Shown here: piece by piece, positions 23,674-31,953 of the stretch | How positions within the stretch are numbered: position 1 is the stretch's first letter | Layout of the letters: each line of letters begins with the position of its first letter | Assembly (NCBI GenBank): GCA_937982505.1 | Contig: CALJLV010000119.1 | Coordinates: 1-58,780, forward strand | From: an uncultured Desulfobacteraceae bacterium | GTDB taxonomy: Bacteria; Desulfobacterota; Desulfobacteria; Desulfobacterales; UBA2174 | Reading direction: 5' to 3' | DNA length: 58,780 nt | Position numbers and translations under genes: made by a program | The notes under the pieces: generated by a model | Databases searched by the model: none | What the model was told of the DNA's origin: nothing | The model's input: only the letters and a program-made list of their open reading frames with translations

Positions 23674-24990
23674 TCAGGCGCCGCCGCTGTCGGGGGATTC
23701 GGATTCGGCCATCATGGGCGATTCGAGAAGGTCGCTGTACTGGGCGACCCGGGCCTGAAAGCGCGCCATCTGGTCGGCGGCCACCGGATCGGCCGGCGGC
23801 GATTCGATCCGGCGGAAATTGACCGCCGCCCCGTCCCGGTAAAAGGCGAAATCCAGGTGGGGTCCGGTGGCCAGACCGGTCTGGCCCACGTAGCCGATCA
23901 CCTCGCCACGCTTGACCGACCGGCCGGGGCGCATGCCGTCGGCAAAGCGCGACAGGTGGATATAGCGGCTCTCGTAGCGGCTGCCGTGGCGCAACCGGAT
24001 GAAGCGGCCGGCGTTCTTGTCGTGCCCGGCACGCATCACCTTGCCGTCGCCCACCGCCAGGACCGGGGTGCCCAGGGGGGCGGCGTAGTCGATGGCGTGA
24101 TGCTTGCGGTAAATGTTGAGGATCGGATGAAGACGGCGGTCGGTAAAACCGGAACTGATGCGCGCATATTTGAGCGGCGCCTTGAGAAAGGCCCGCTGCA
24201 GGCTGCGCCCGGTTTCGTCGAAATACCCGCGGCGGGCGGCGGTCTCATGATAAAAGGCGTTGTAGGGACGGCCCTGGTGCACCAGGCGGGCGGCCTGGAT
24301 GCGGCCGGCGGGGGCCCGCTGGCCGTCGACGAGGTGCTCCTCGTACACGATGCGGATCTCGTCCCCCGGCTGCAGATAGAAAAGGTCCACCACCTGGCCG
24401 AAGACCTCGTCGAGCTGCACGATCGTCTCGGGGCCGACCCCTTGCCCTTGCAGCGCGTCCCACAGGGAGGAGGCCACCGTGGCCGACACCTGGCGCAGAT
24501 CGGTCCGGACCGGCTTTTGGCCGGCCGAAACGGCGGGGGCCTCGGTCAGATCGAAGACCACGTAATCGCGCAGGGAAGCTTCGTAGACCCAGTAGCGCAG
24601 GCCCCCGGCTTCGTCCTGGATGGCGCAGTAGGGATGTCCGGCGCGCATCTGGCGCAGGTCGAAAATTCCATCGCAGGCCTTGGCCGCCTGGTGCACCTGA
24701 TCGTAGGGGACCCCGTAGCGGCCCAGAATGCCGGCCAGCGTCTCTCCCCGCTGCACCTCGCCGTGAACCGGACTGAGCCCTTCCAGACGAATTCCGTAGA
24801 GAATGGGGGCCTCGGGTTCGGCCGGGGCCGCGGCGACTTGAGCCGGCGCCGATACCGGCGGCGGAGCGATGCGCGGCGAGGTGGATTTGCCGGTATCCGC
24901 CAGCACGGGCAGCAGATAGACGGCGGCGCAGACGATCAGGGATCCCAGCAAAAGGGGGCGCAGGCGGGTCGATTTCATGAGCGATATCAT
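23674..24990 (-). CDS. M23 family peptidoglycan endopeptidase (MepM-like)
   Basis: This 438-residue protein has an N-terminal membrane anchor or signal (residues 8-31), a proline/alanine-rich linker, a LysM/OapA-like region (ILYGIRLEGLSPVHGEVQRGETLAGILGRYG... begins with a GETL motif), a middle domain, and a C-terminal M23 zinc endopeptidase. Zinc ligands are in HHAIDYAAPLGTPV (H and D) and TGPHLDF (HxH-type motif with the second H replaced by Leu-Asp context typical of GPHLHF; here the final residue reads D). That last substitution, GPHLDF in place of GPHLHF, is also seen in some active MepM-type proteins, but activity should not be assumed. It acts in the periplasm on peptide cross-links. 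Confidence 0.85.
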   Translation of the reverse strand: MISLMKSTRLRPLLLGSLIVCAAVYLLPVLADTGKSTSPRIAPPPVSAPAQVAAAPAEPEAPILYGIRLEGLSPVHGEVQRGETLAGILGRYGVPYDQVHQAAKACDGIFDLRQMRAGHPYCAIQDEAGGLRYWVYEASLRDYVVFDLTEAPAVSAGQKPVRTDLRQVSATVASSLWDALQGQGVGPETIVQLDEVFGQVVDLFYLQPGDEIRIVYEEHLVDGQRAPAGRIQAARLVHQGRPYNAFYHETAARRGYFDETGRSLQRAFLKAPLKYARISSGFTDRRLHPILNIYRKHHAIDYAAPLGTPVLAVGDGKVMRAGHDKNAGRFIRLRHGSRYESRYIHLSRFADGMRPGRSVKRGEVIGYVGQTGLATGPHLDFAFYRDGAAVNFRRIESPPADPVAADQMARFQARVAQYSDLLESPMMAESESPDSGGA

Positions 24991-25067
24991 CTTTTCTGGG
25001 GATTTACATCCGCGGGCCCGGTGCTTCGTGATCCGTCCTGAAGGGCCGGTCGATTTGGTTTCCGGCC

Positions 25068-25096
25068 TTCGTACAATAAACTGGATTAGATTTCAA
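25068..25096 (-). promoter_or_regulatory. Predicted promoter of the M23 peptidase gene
   Basis: On the minus strand TTGAAA (25096-25091) and TACGAA (25073-25068) are spaced by 17 bases, in an AT-rich patch 78 bases upstream of the M23 start. Match to sigma-70 consensus is moderate. Confidence 0.35.
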
Positions 25097-25256
25097 GCAG
25101 TTCTAGCACCGCCCGAGGGCAATGGCCCCCCATGGACGCAATTCGGTTGACCCCCCGGCCGGGATCGTTCTATGGATCACCGGCAACCGCCGGGCTTGCC
25201 CGGCACCGCGGCATCGGGGCCCTGGAGGCGGGGCCGGGAAAAAGGGAGGTGCACCT

Positions 25257-25952
25257 GTGAAAACCATCGGTCTGCTGGGCGGAATGAGCTGGGAAAGCAC
25301 GGTGGGCTACTATCGCGAAATCAACCGGGGCATCAAGGCCCGCCTCGGCGGTCTGCACTCGGCGCGGATCGTCCTGTACAGCGTGGATTTCGCCCCCATC
25401 GAAGCCCTGCTGCGCGCCGGCGACTGGGATGCGGTCACCGCGGCCCTGAGCGACGGGGCCCGGCGGGTGGCCGCCGGAGGCGCCGACTTTCTCCTGGTGT
25501 GCACCAACACCATGCACCAGGTGGCCGAAACCGTCGCCCGGGCCGCGGGCATCGAACTGCTGCACATCGCCGACGCCACCGCCCGGGTGCTGGCGGCGGA
25601 CGGGGTGAAACGGGTCGGACTGCTGGGCACGGCCGTGACCATGGAGGCGGACTTTTACAAGGGGCGCCTGACGGATCGCCACGGACTGGAGGTGATGATC
25701 CCCGCGGCGGCCGACCGCCCCCGGATCAACGGGATCATTTTCGAGGAGTTGTGCCAGGGGGTCGTGAGCCCTTCTTCGCGCGGCTTTTTTTTGGAGATTG
25801 TTGACCAGTTGGGTGCCATGGGGGCCGAGGCCGTGATCCTGGGCTGCACGGAAATCGGCATGCTCATCGGACCGAAGGATACCGCCATGCCCCTCTATGA
25901 CACCACCCGGATCCACGCCGCCGCGGCGGTGGCGCGGGCCCTGGACGCGTGA
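25257..25952 (+). CDS. Aspartate/glutamate racemase family protein
   Basis: This 231-residue PLP-independent racemase belongs to the Asp/Glu racemase superfamily (YgeA-like). The two catalytic cysteines are in LLVCTNTMH and ILGCTEIGM, and the N-terminus KTIGLLGGMSWESTVGYYREIN is characteristic of the family. The start is GTG 25257, set by GGGAGGT six bases upstream; an in-frame ATG at 25122 has no ribosome binding site and would add low-complexity residues. It is cytoplasmic. It may supply D-aspartate or D-glutamate, or act on another amino acid. It stands alone, converging on the DnaJ-like gene with a 12-bp gap. Confidence 0.88.
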   Translation: MKTIGLLGGMSWESTVGYYREINRGIKARLGGLHSARIVLYSVDFAPIEALLRAGDWDAVTAALSDGARRVAAGGADFLLVCTNTMHQVAETVARAAGIELLHIADATARVLAADGVKRVGLLGTAVTMEADFYKGRLTDRHGLEVMIPAAADRPRINGIIFEELCQGVVSPSSRGFFLEIVDQLGAMGAEAVILGCTEIGMLIGPKDTAMPLYDTTRIHAAAAVARALDA

Positions 25953-25964
25953 TCCGGCCGGCCG

Positions 25965-26564
25965 TCAGACCTGGAACCCGCCGACACGGATGGTCAGGTG
26001 CAGGCGCCGGTTGGGCAGCCCGAGATCTTCGAGAGCAATCGTGGCGGTGGTGCCATGGGGGGTATGCGGCGGGATGCTGACCGCAACGCAGCGCCACTGC
26101 GCAACCCGGCCCCGACCACCGCAGAGGCCACACGGGCAAGTGGGTCCGCTGGCCCCCCGCGAACATGCGGGGCAAGGCGCCAGGACGGGAAAACGGATCG
26201 GCGCCCGGCAGCCCCGGGCCGCCTCCTGAAAATCGAGCACCACTTCGAAGTAAAGGTCCCGGGCCCCTGCCTCCGCGGCGGCCGGCGCCACCATACCGGC
26301 AGGGCCGCCATGGCGCGGCTCCGCCGGCGGATCCGGAAAAGGCGCCGGGCCCCGCCGGGGCGTCAGAACGGCATCGTAGCGGCGACGGCGATCCTGATCC
26401 GAAAGGGTTTCGTAGGCTTCCTGGATCTGGCGGAAGCGGTCCGGGTCAGGGGCTCCGGCCAGATCCGGATGGCAGGTCTTGGCAATGGCGCGATAGGCCT
26501 GTTTGATCTGGTTCAGGTCGGCCCCGTGGCTCAGGCCCAGGAGCAGATAGTAATCTTTGGCCAT
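25965..26564 (-). CDS. DnaJ-domain protein with a single small zinc-finger-like motif
   Basis: The N-terminal 65 residues form a J domain (DYYLLLGLSHGADLNQIKQAYRAIAKTCHPD, with the essential HPD). A linker rich in Pro and Ala follows. The remainder has a beta-rich DnaJ C-terminal-like segment with one cysteine cluster (CPACSRGASGPTCPCGLCGG), roughly half of the usual DnaJ zinc-finger region. At 199 residues it is much shorter than DnaJ. The start is the ATG at 26564, next to a GTG. It follows two Hsp20 genes on the same strand, so it is probably a co-chaperone of a heat-shock operon, recruiting a DnaK encoded elsewhere. Confidence 0.8.
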   Translation of the reverse strand: MAKDYYLLLGLSHGADLNQIKQAYRAIAKTCHPDLAGAPDPDRFRQIQEAYETLSDQDRRRRYDAVLTPRRGPAPFPDPPAEPRHGGPAGMVAPAAAEAGARDLYFEVVLDFQEAARGCRAPIRFPVLAPCPACSRGASGPTCPCGLCGGRGRVAQWRCVAVSIPPHTPHGTTATIALEDLGLPNRRLHLTIRVGGFQV

Positions 26565-26739
26565 CACTCGTCCCTGGTTCCGGCGGCCTTGCCCATCTTG
26601 GGATTCCCCCTCCGGGGGTCACCTCGCCCGGGGCGGGTCGCTTGCCGGTGCTCAATCAAGGTCCGCCATGATCCGTGAACGGGAAGCGGGCCGGCACTCC
26701 CGCCACCGGCCCGCTTCGCGCTCGGTGTTTGCCGGCCGA

Positions 26740-27144
26740 TCAGGCCGCGCTCACGGTGATCCGGCGCGGCAGGGCCTTTGCCTGCTTGGGCAGATTGAGG
26801 TGCAGGACCCCGTCCCGGTGGCTGGCCTGGATGCGTTCCTGGTCGATGGCCTCGGTCAGGGTGAACTGCCGGTAGTAGCGCCCCACCTCGAACTCCACCA
26901 GGATGTCGTCTTCCTCGGGGCCCTCGAAGGGCCGGACATCACCCGAGAGGGTCAGCACGTCATCGCGCAGATCGATCTGGATGTCCTCGGGCGCCACCCC
27001 CGGCAGGTCGGCGGTCATCACGATGGCGGTTTCCGTTTCGTAAATGTCCACGGCCGGCACGAAGACCGGACCACTCTTGGTCTGCTCGGCCGGTGTGGCC
27101 AGCTCCTGTTTTCCCTTCACCTGGATTTCTTTCGAGTCGCTCAT
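26740..27144 (-). CDS. Hsp20/alpha-crystallin family small heat-shock protein (second copy)
   Basis: This 134-residue ATP-independent holdase has an alpha-crystallin domain from about residue 35 (PAVDIYETETAIVMTADLPGV) to the end, with the C-terminal-strand motif GVLHLNLPKQ. Unlike its neighbour it has a short N-terminal arm and no clear IXI tail motif (it ends RRITVSAA). The start is the ATG at 27144, which has AAAGGAGG upstream; the ATG at 27165 lacks one. It is 24 bases downstream of the first Hsp20 gene, a typical tandem pair that can form mixed oligomers. Confidence 0.9.
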   Translation of the reverse strand: MSDSKEIQVKGKQELATPAEQTKSGPVFVPAVDIYETETAIVMTADLPGVAPEDIQIDLRDDVLTLSGDVRPFEGPEEDDILVEFEVGRYYRQFTLTEAIDQERIQASHRDGVLHLNLPKQAKALPRRITVSAA

Positions 27145-27168
27145 CGTCGGTTCCTCCTTTCCCATCCC

Positions 27169-27630
27169 TCATTTGACGGTGATCTGCCGGGGCTTGGAGG
27201 CCTCGGCCTTGGGCAGGGTCACGGTCAGGATCCCGTTGACCATCCCGGCCTCCACCCTGTCGGCATTGATATCGCCGGGAAGGCCGATGATCCGCGAAAA
27301 CGAGCCGCCATCGCGCTCGCGGCGGTGGTAGCGCACGTTTTCGTCATGGGCGATGCGGCGTTCTCCGGAGATGGTCAGGTTCCGGCCCACCACCTCGATG
27401 TTCAGCTCATCGGCCCTGAGGCCGGGCAGCTCGGCGCGTACGAAGTAGTGGTCCCTGTCCTGGGTGAGGTTCAGGGCCGGAAAAACGCCGGCGGGCATCC
27501 CGCGCCCCGGGGACGGCCCCCCGAAAACGCTCTCCGAGAGCCGGTCGAGATAGCGGCGCATCAGGTCCAGTTCCTCGAAGGCGTCGCGGGCACCGTAAGC
27601 CAGTTGAGGATACATTCTGCGCACGATCAT
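27169..27630 (-). CDS. Hsp20/alpha-crystallin family small heat-shock protein (first copy)
   Basis: This 153-residue small heat-shock protein has an N-terminal arm of about 50 residues, then an alpha-crystallin domain (PALNLTQDRDHYFVRAELPGL...GILTVTLPKAEASKPRQITVK). The motif A-x-x-x-n-G-v-L is intact. AAAGGAGG precedes the ATG. It is the promoter-proximal gene of the hsp20-hsp20-dnaJ-like group. A long untranslated region (up to 27874) precedes it, in which a sigma-32-like element can be seen. Confidence 0.92.
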   Translation of the reverse strand: MIVRRMYPQLAYGARDAFEELDLMRRYLDRLSESVFGGPSPGRGMPAGVFPALNLTQDRDHYFVRAELPGLRADELNIEVVGRNLTISGERRIAHDENVRYHRRERDGGSFSRIIGLPGDINADRVEAGMVNGILTVTLPKAEASKPRQITVK

Positions 27631-28052
27631 GGGTGAACCTCCTTTCCTGTTGGCAATGGTCTCGGGTCATGAATCCTTCGGCCCCGGGACGGGCCGCCGG
27701 CGCGGCCGTGGGCGCCGTCCCCGGGCCTTTTCAACCCCTGGCCGGTATCCGAAGGAGGGATTTCGGCGCCCCTTGTCAGGGGCTATGGGAAGTGGAGGGT
27801 ACGGCTGGCGAAGCGACACACGATATCACCTCCAACCAGATCCCGGACAAAGGTGTTATAATGTGTATTCGGGGCGTTACGCTTTTTTGAGGTAAACATT
27901 AACCCCGGCCGGCGGAAAGTCAAGCGAGGGCGGAAAGGGGAAAGCCCATGGATGGAAAGTGGAAAAAATGGTATGGCCGGAGCGTCCCGCGGCGCCCGGG
28001 GGACCGGGGCGCCGATCCCGCATCGACGACCTGAGATAAAAGAGGTTTTCCC
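27631..28052. other. Divergent intergenic region between hsp20 and the PAS gene
   Basis: No gene is seen in these 422 bases. On the minus strand a sigma-32-like pair, CTCAAA (27891-27886) and CCCCGAAT (27874-27867) with an 11-base spacer, could drive the heat-shock genes, although it lies about 240 bases from the first ATG. A TATAAT-like box (27858-27863) reads on the plus strand. GCCCCTTGTCAGGGGC (27770-27785) forms a small perfect hairpin. Confidence 0.3.
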
Positions 28053-28424
28053 ATGCTCGACGTCTCCACCTACGAGGCGATCCTCGACAGCATCCACCAC
28101 CGCCTGGTCTTCGTGGACACCGATCACGTGATCCGCTACCTCAACCGGGCCGCCCGCCGGTGGTTCTACCAAAAACGCGGATATGCGGACCTGGTGGGCC
28201 GATCGATCTTCGCCTGCCACAACCCCGATTCCCGTGAACAGCTGCTCGAACTCTACCGGCGGTTGCAGCAGGGCGAGGACGCCGTCTTCGTCAAGATCAC
28301 CCCGGAGAACGAAAAGGCGTCCATGGTGGCGGTGCGCGACGGCCAGGGGCGGCTCCTGGGCTACTTCGAACGCTTCGAGGACCTGCATCCGCCCGTTCCG
28401 CCCGACGCCGCCCGGCGGGGCTGA
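28053..28424 (+). CDS. Stand-alone PAS domain protein
   Basis: This 123-residue cytoplasmic protein consists of one PAS domain: RLVFVDTDHVIRYLNRAARRWF at the start of the fold, GRSIFACHNPDSREQL in the helical part and ASMVAVRDGQGRLLGYFERFED as the last strands. The CH pair in ACHNP resembles the NCHPP motif of PAS domains in DUF438-type proteins, where haem or [Fe-S]-linked sensing has been suggested. There is no output domain, so it must act on a partner or bind a ligand. It stands alone on the plus strand, converging on the corrinoid operon with an 88-bp gap. Confidence 0.75.
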   Translation: MLDVSTYEAILDSIHHRLVFVDTDHVIRYLNRAARRWFYQKRGYADLVGRSIFACHNPDSREQLLELYRRLQQGEDAVFVKITPENEKASMVAVRDGQGRLLGYFERFEDLHPPVPPDAARRG

Positions 28425-28512
28425 CGAAACACCACAGGGCATCAAAAATGCGCCCCGCGGTGCGGCGGCGCTGCCGTCGCCCCCTTGCCTGCCGGGGTGG
28501 ATGCCCGGATCG

Positions 28513-30417
28513 TCAGCCCCTGGCGCGGCGCACCACCGTGCCCGTCACCCGCATATGGGGAAAGTACATGGCCATGGCGAATTCGCGCGAAAAGCGCGGG
28601 TGAACCGTCAGTTCGACGTACTCCATCCGGCGGGCCAGGTGCTCGGCCTGCCGGCGTTTTTCACGGCTGAGCAGGGCCAGGCGGGCCCCGTCGCCGGCGG
28701 CGTTGCCCACCGCCTGGATCCTGGCCGCCGGAAAGTCGGGAATCAGCCCCATGACGACCGCCGAGGCCGGATCGATGAGCGAACCGAAGGCCCCGCAGAG
28801 CAGGACCCGGTCCACCCGGTCCACGCCAAGGGTTTCCATGAGCAGGCGCACCGCCGCGTGGATGGCCCCCTTGGCCATCTGAACGGCCCGGACGTCTTCC
28901 TGGTCCACCAGAATCGGCCGGCCGGTGGCGCTCTGTTCGGCCGGCACGAGGACAAAAGCCAGGCGGTCTGCCTGCGCCAGGGGGCCCTCGCCGCAAAAAC
29001 GCCGGTCGAGGCGCCCGCTGGGGTCCACGATTCCGGCGGCCACCATCTGCGCCAGGGCGTCGATGATCCCCGAGCCGCAAATGCCGCGGGCCGGGACCGG
29101 CCGGCCGGGGGCATCGCCGATGACCCGGCAGCGCACGTCCAGGGTATCCGGATCGATCCAGACCCGCTCGATGGCCCCGGCCGCGGCCCGCATCCCGTGG
29201 CCCAGGGTGGCGCCTTCCAGGGCCGGACCGGTGGCGCAGGCGGCGCAGACCATGCGCCCCTGATGGGCCACCACGATTTCGCCGTTGGTGCCCACGTCCA
29301 CCAGGAGAGTGACGCGGTCATCCCGCGGTGCGGGAAGGGTTGCCAGGACCGCCCCCACCGTGTCGGCCCCCACGAAGCCGGAAACCACCGGCAGCAGATG
29401 GACCCGCGCGCCCGGGGCCAGGTCCAGCCCCAGATCCCGGGCCGGAATGTCCACGGGCCCGGAAACCACGGGCACGAAGGGAGCCCGGCCCAGACCGGCC
29501 GGATCGAGGCCCGCGAAGAGATGCAGCATGCAGGTGTTGCCCACGCAGACCATTTCGGCCATGGCCCGGGGCGGCATTCCGGCGCCGGCCCCCAGATCGG
29601 CGAGGAGCCGGTTGACGGCGCCCACCAGGGCCGATTGGAGGGCCGCCCGTCCGCCGGGAACCGAAGCGGCATGGGCGATGCGCGCGATGACGTCCTCGCC
29701 GAAGGAGACCTGGGGGTTCATGGCCGAGGCCATGGCCAGGACGGCGCCGCTGGAAAGGTCGCACAGATAGGCCGCCAGGGAGGTGGTGCCGATGTCCAGG
29801 GCCACCCCGGCCAGGGGCAGGGTTTCGTCCTCCAGAAGGCCGATGCAGCGGTCGGCCTCGTCCAGAAGCGGCGTGATCCGGCCTCCGGAGCGCGCCAGGG
29901 CGCCGGGCAGCGCCTGGAGCATGGCCGGATCCGGGACCGGGATTCGGGCCTCACCGGCCGCGGTCAGGGCGTTTGCCAGGCGTTCCCAGTCGGCCAGGGG
30001 CGAGGCCAGCTCCGGCAGGCCGACCCGGACGGTGCGGCGGCGCACCCGGGGGTCGGGCGCCACGGTCTGGAGCCCGGGCGCCTTGCAGATCACCTGGCGC
30101 CCGGTGCGGCTCTCGTCGGGGATCTCCACCGTCACATCCCCCAGGACCTGGACCTGGCAGGCCAGACGCCAGCCGTCCAGGCGTTCGGCTTGGGCCAGGG
30201 ATGCGATTTCCCTGTCGGTTGCCGCCGAAAGCCGGTTTTCGGCCGCCTTTCCAGGCGGAATCCGCACCCGGCATTTGCCGCATCGGCCCTGCCCGCCGCA
30301 CAGATTCTGAAGATCGGCGCCCAGGTCGCAGGCGGCCTGGGCGAGCCGGGTGCCGGCGGCCACGGCCCCCCGGAGGCCGGCGGGCAGAAATACCACTTGA
30401 ACGGTTTCGGAATTCAT
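28513..30417 (-). CDS. Corrinoid-protein reductive activator (RACo/RamA-like ASKHA ATPase)
   Basis: This enzyme reduces inactive Co(II) corrinoid back to Co(I) in an ATP-dependent way. The protein of 634 residues has an N-terminal [2Fe-2S] ferredoxin domain with cysteines at 40, 46, 49 and 87 (LCGGQGRCGKC...ACQV), a middle linker, and a large C-terminal ASKHA ATPase domain (VALDIGTTSLAAYL, LLVDVGTNGEIVV, GSGIIDALAQM, LLCGAFGS). This is the RACo architecture rather than the archaeal RamA one (two [4Fe-4S]). It overlaps the upstream gene by four bases and is the last gene of the corrinoid operon. Confidence 0.92.
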   Translation of the reverse strand: MNSETVQVVFLPAGLRGAVAAGTRLAQAACDLGADLQNLCGGQGRCGKCRVRIPPGKAAENRLSAATDREIASLAQAERLDGWRLACQVQVLGDVTVEIPDESRTGRQVICKAPGLQTVAPDPRVRRRTVRVGLPELASPLADWERLANALTAAGEARIPVPDPAMLQALPGALARSGGRITPLLDEADRCIGLLEDETLPLAGVALDIGTTSLAAYLCDLSSGAVLAMASAMNPQVSFGEDVIARIAHAASVPGGRAALQSALVGAVNRLLADLGAGAGMPPRAMAEMVCVGNTCMLHLFAGLDPAGLGRAPFVPVVSGPVDIPARDLGLDLAPGARVHLLPVVSGFVGADTVGAVLATLPAPRDDRVTLLVDVGTNGEIVVAHQGRMVCAACATGPALEGATLGHGMRAAAGAIERVWIDPDTLDVRCRVIGDAPGRPVPARGICGSGIIDALAQMVAAGIVDPSGRLDRRFCGEGPLAQADRLAFVLVPAEQSATGRPILVDQEDVRAVQMAKGAIHAAVRLLMETLGVDRVDRVLLCGAFGSLIDPASAVVMGLIPDFPAARIQAVGNAAGDGARLALLSREKRRQAEHLARRMEYVELTVHPRFSREFAMAMYFPHMRVTGTVVRRARG

Positions 30418-30764
30418 CCACCCTTCCCGCGAACCGCGGCCCCCTCCGGGGACGGCAGAAAATGGATCGTCACGTCGGCGGGCCGGGCCGCGCCGATCTC
30501 CGCCTCGATGGCCTTGAGCACGGCCAGGGGCACCGGGCAGGTCCGATGCGTGAGCATGTCCAGCGCCGAACCCCAGAACCCCGGGACCTCCGGGGCGCGG
30601 CCCAGGACCGCGGGCCAGCGGATGCGCGCCACCGCGGCGCCCCATCGGTTCACCGCCTCGCAGCCGCTGGCCACCTTGAGGCGCACCTGGCGGTTTCCGG
30701 CGCGCACGACCTCGAGATCGGCGCTAAAACCACAGGCGCCGCATTCCACCGCCACGCGGGTCAT
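30414..30764 (-). CDS. Small Cys-containing protein of corrinoid methyltransferase operons
   Basis: This protein of 116 residues has three conserved-looking cysteine positions (ECGACGF near the N-terminus, SGCEAV and RTCPVP). It closely resembles a small family of unknown function (the DUF6951 type) often encoded beside corrinoid methyltransferase genes; the pattern CPVP followed by AVLKAIEAEIG is typical. It is soluble. Its stop overlaps the start of the activator gene, and it follows the first UroD gene after 30 bases. A role in handling or inserting the corrinoid or iron-sulfur centres is possible, but nothing is known. Confidence 0.7.
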   Translation of the reverse strand: MTRVAVECGACGFSADLEVVRAGNRQVRLKVASGCEAVNRWGAAVARIRWPAVLGRAPEVPGFWGSALDMLTHRTCPVPLAVLKAIEAEIGAARPADVTIHFLPSPEGAAVRGKGG

Positions 30765-30794
30765 GACCGCTCCTTGGCCGTCAGCGTCCGGGGA

Positions 30795-31856
30795 TCAGGG
30801 TTCGCCCAGGGTCCCGAAGCGCTCCAGGGCCTTCTGGACCAGAAACAGATGGTAGCCCGGGGTCTCGGGGGCCAGTTCACACCCGACGCTGAACATGAAG
30901 CCGCGCGGGGCGCGTTTGCCCTTCTCGATGGTCTGGCGGCAGCGCTCCAGGATTTCGGCCGGCTCCCCGGTGAGCAGCAGGCTCGGATCGAGGTTGCCGA
31001 TGATGACCGCCTGGGCGCCGAGGACCGCGATGGCCCGGTCGATGTCGATCTCCTCGCCGAAGCTGCACAGCCCCGGATCGCCCATGGGCACCTCGGCCCA
31101 CATGGGCAGGTTGGCGTTCTGGTCTCCGCAGATATGGTGCAGGACATGGCGCACCCCCAGCTCCTGGATCCGCTCGCCGGTCTCCACCAGGTAGGGGAGC
31201 ACGAAATGCCTGAACTGGCGCGGAGAGATGATCAGGTTGGACGCCAGGGGCTCCCAGAACTGGGGAATCACCCGTTCGGCGCCGAAGGTCTCGACCCAGT
31301 GGGTCACGATGTCCAGAATGTGGTCCGTGGCCAGGCGCAGGATGCGGTGGGCCAGTTCGGGCTTCTTGATCATCCAGCGGCAGAGCCTTTCCACGGCGCA
31401 GATGTTGCCGGCGATGGTGAAGTTGCCCCCCATGACCACAGAGATGGGCGTTTCGTGGCGTTCCTGGAGGCGGGAAAAGGCCATGGCGATGGGCAGGCAT
31501 CCGGCCGTGCGCACGTCCGGCAGGATCAACCGGTCGATGTCCTCCTCGGCCTTGACCGGAAAGCACTTGTGGGCCGGGGCCTGCTGGTAGGCGCCGGTGG
31601 GCATGTCGATCTGGCCCCCGAACTCCCAGGTGCCGTAGGAGGCGTAGCCGTAGAGGGGCCCCCAGTCCACCCCGTACTGTTCGAAGGTCATTTTCTGGGC
31701 GGCGAAGCTTTTTTCCGCATCGCTGTAAATGGTGGCGATGGGATAGCCCAGGTTGCGGGCGCAAAAGCCGAGAATGAAGGGAAAATGGGGGATACGGTCC
31801 ACCGGTTTTCCGGCCAGGATGGCGTCGGTGCGTTCCCTGGAGGTCATCGGATGCAT
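30795..31856 (-). CDS. UroD-family methyltransferase (MtaA/CmuA-type), copy 1
   Basis: This 353-residue TIM-barrel protein belongs to the uroporphyrinogen decarboxylase superfamily, whose MtaA/MtbA/CmuA branch transfers methyl groups to or from corrinoids at a zinc centre. The zinc-site residues are the His and Cys of HHICGDQN and the Cys of FSVGCELA near the C-terminus. The haem-pathway arginine cluster of true HemE is absent. AGAGGA supports the ATG at 31856. It is 97 bases downstream of copy 2. Whether it demethylates the substrate or passes the methyl group on cannot be decided from the sequence. Confidence 0.88.
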   Translation of the reverse strand: MHPMTSRERTDAILAGKPVDRIPHFPFILGFCARNLGYPIATIYSDAEKSFAAQKMTFEQYGVDWGPLYGYASYGTWEFGGQIDMPTGAYQQAPAHKCFPVKAEEDIDRLILPDVRTAGCLPIAMAFSRLQERHETPISVVMGGNFTIAGNICAVERLCRWMIKKPELAHRILRLATDHILDIVTHWVETFGAERVIPQFWEPLASNLIISPRQFRHFVLPYLVETGERIQELGVRHVLHHICGDQNANLPMWAEVPMGDPGLCSFGEEIDIDRAIAVLGAQAVIIGNLDPSLLLTGEPAEILERCRQTIEKGKRAPRGFMFSVGCELAPETPGYHLFLVQKALERFGTLGEP

Positions 31857-31953
31857 GGTTGCGTCCTCTTTAGCGCAGGCTGATCGCGCTGCGTGGATTC
31901 ATCATGGGTTCCTGAAAATTGGCGGGCAATCGCGCATCGCCACCGACGCCCGC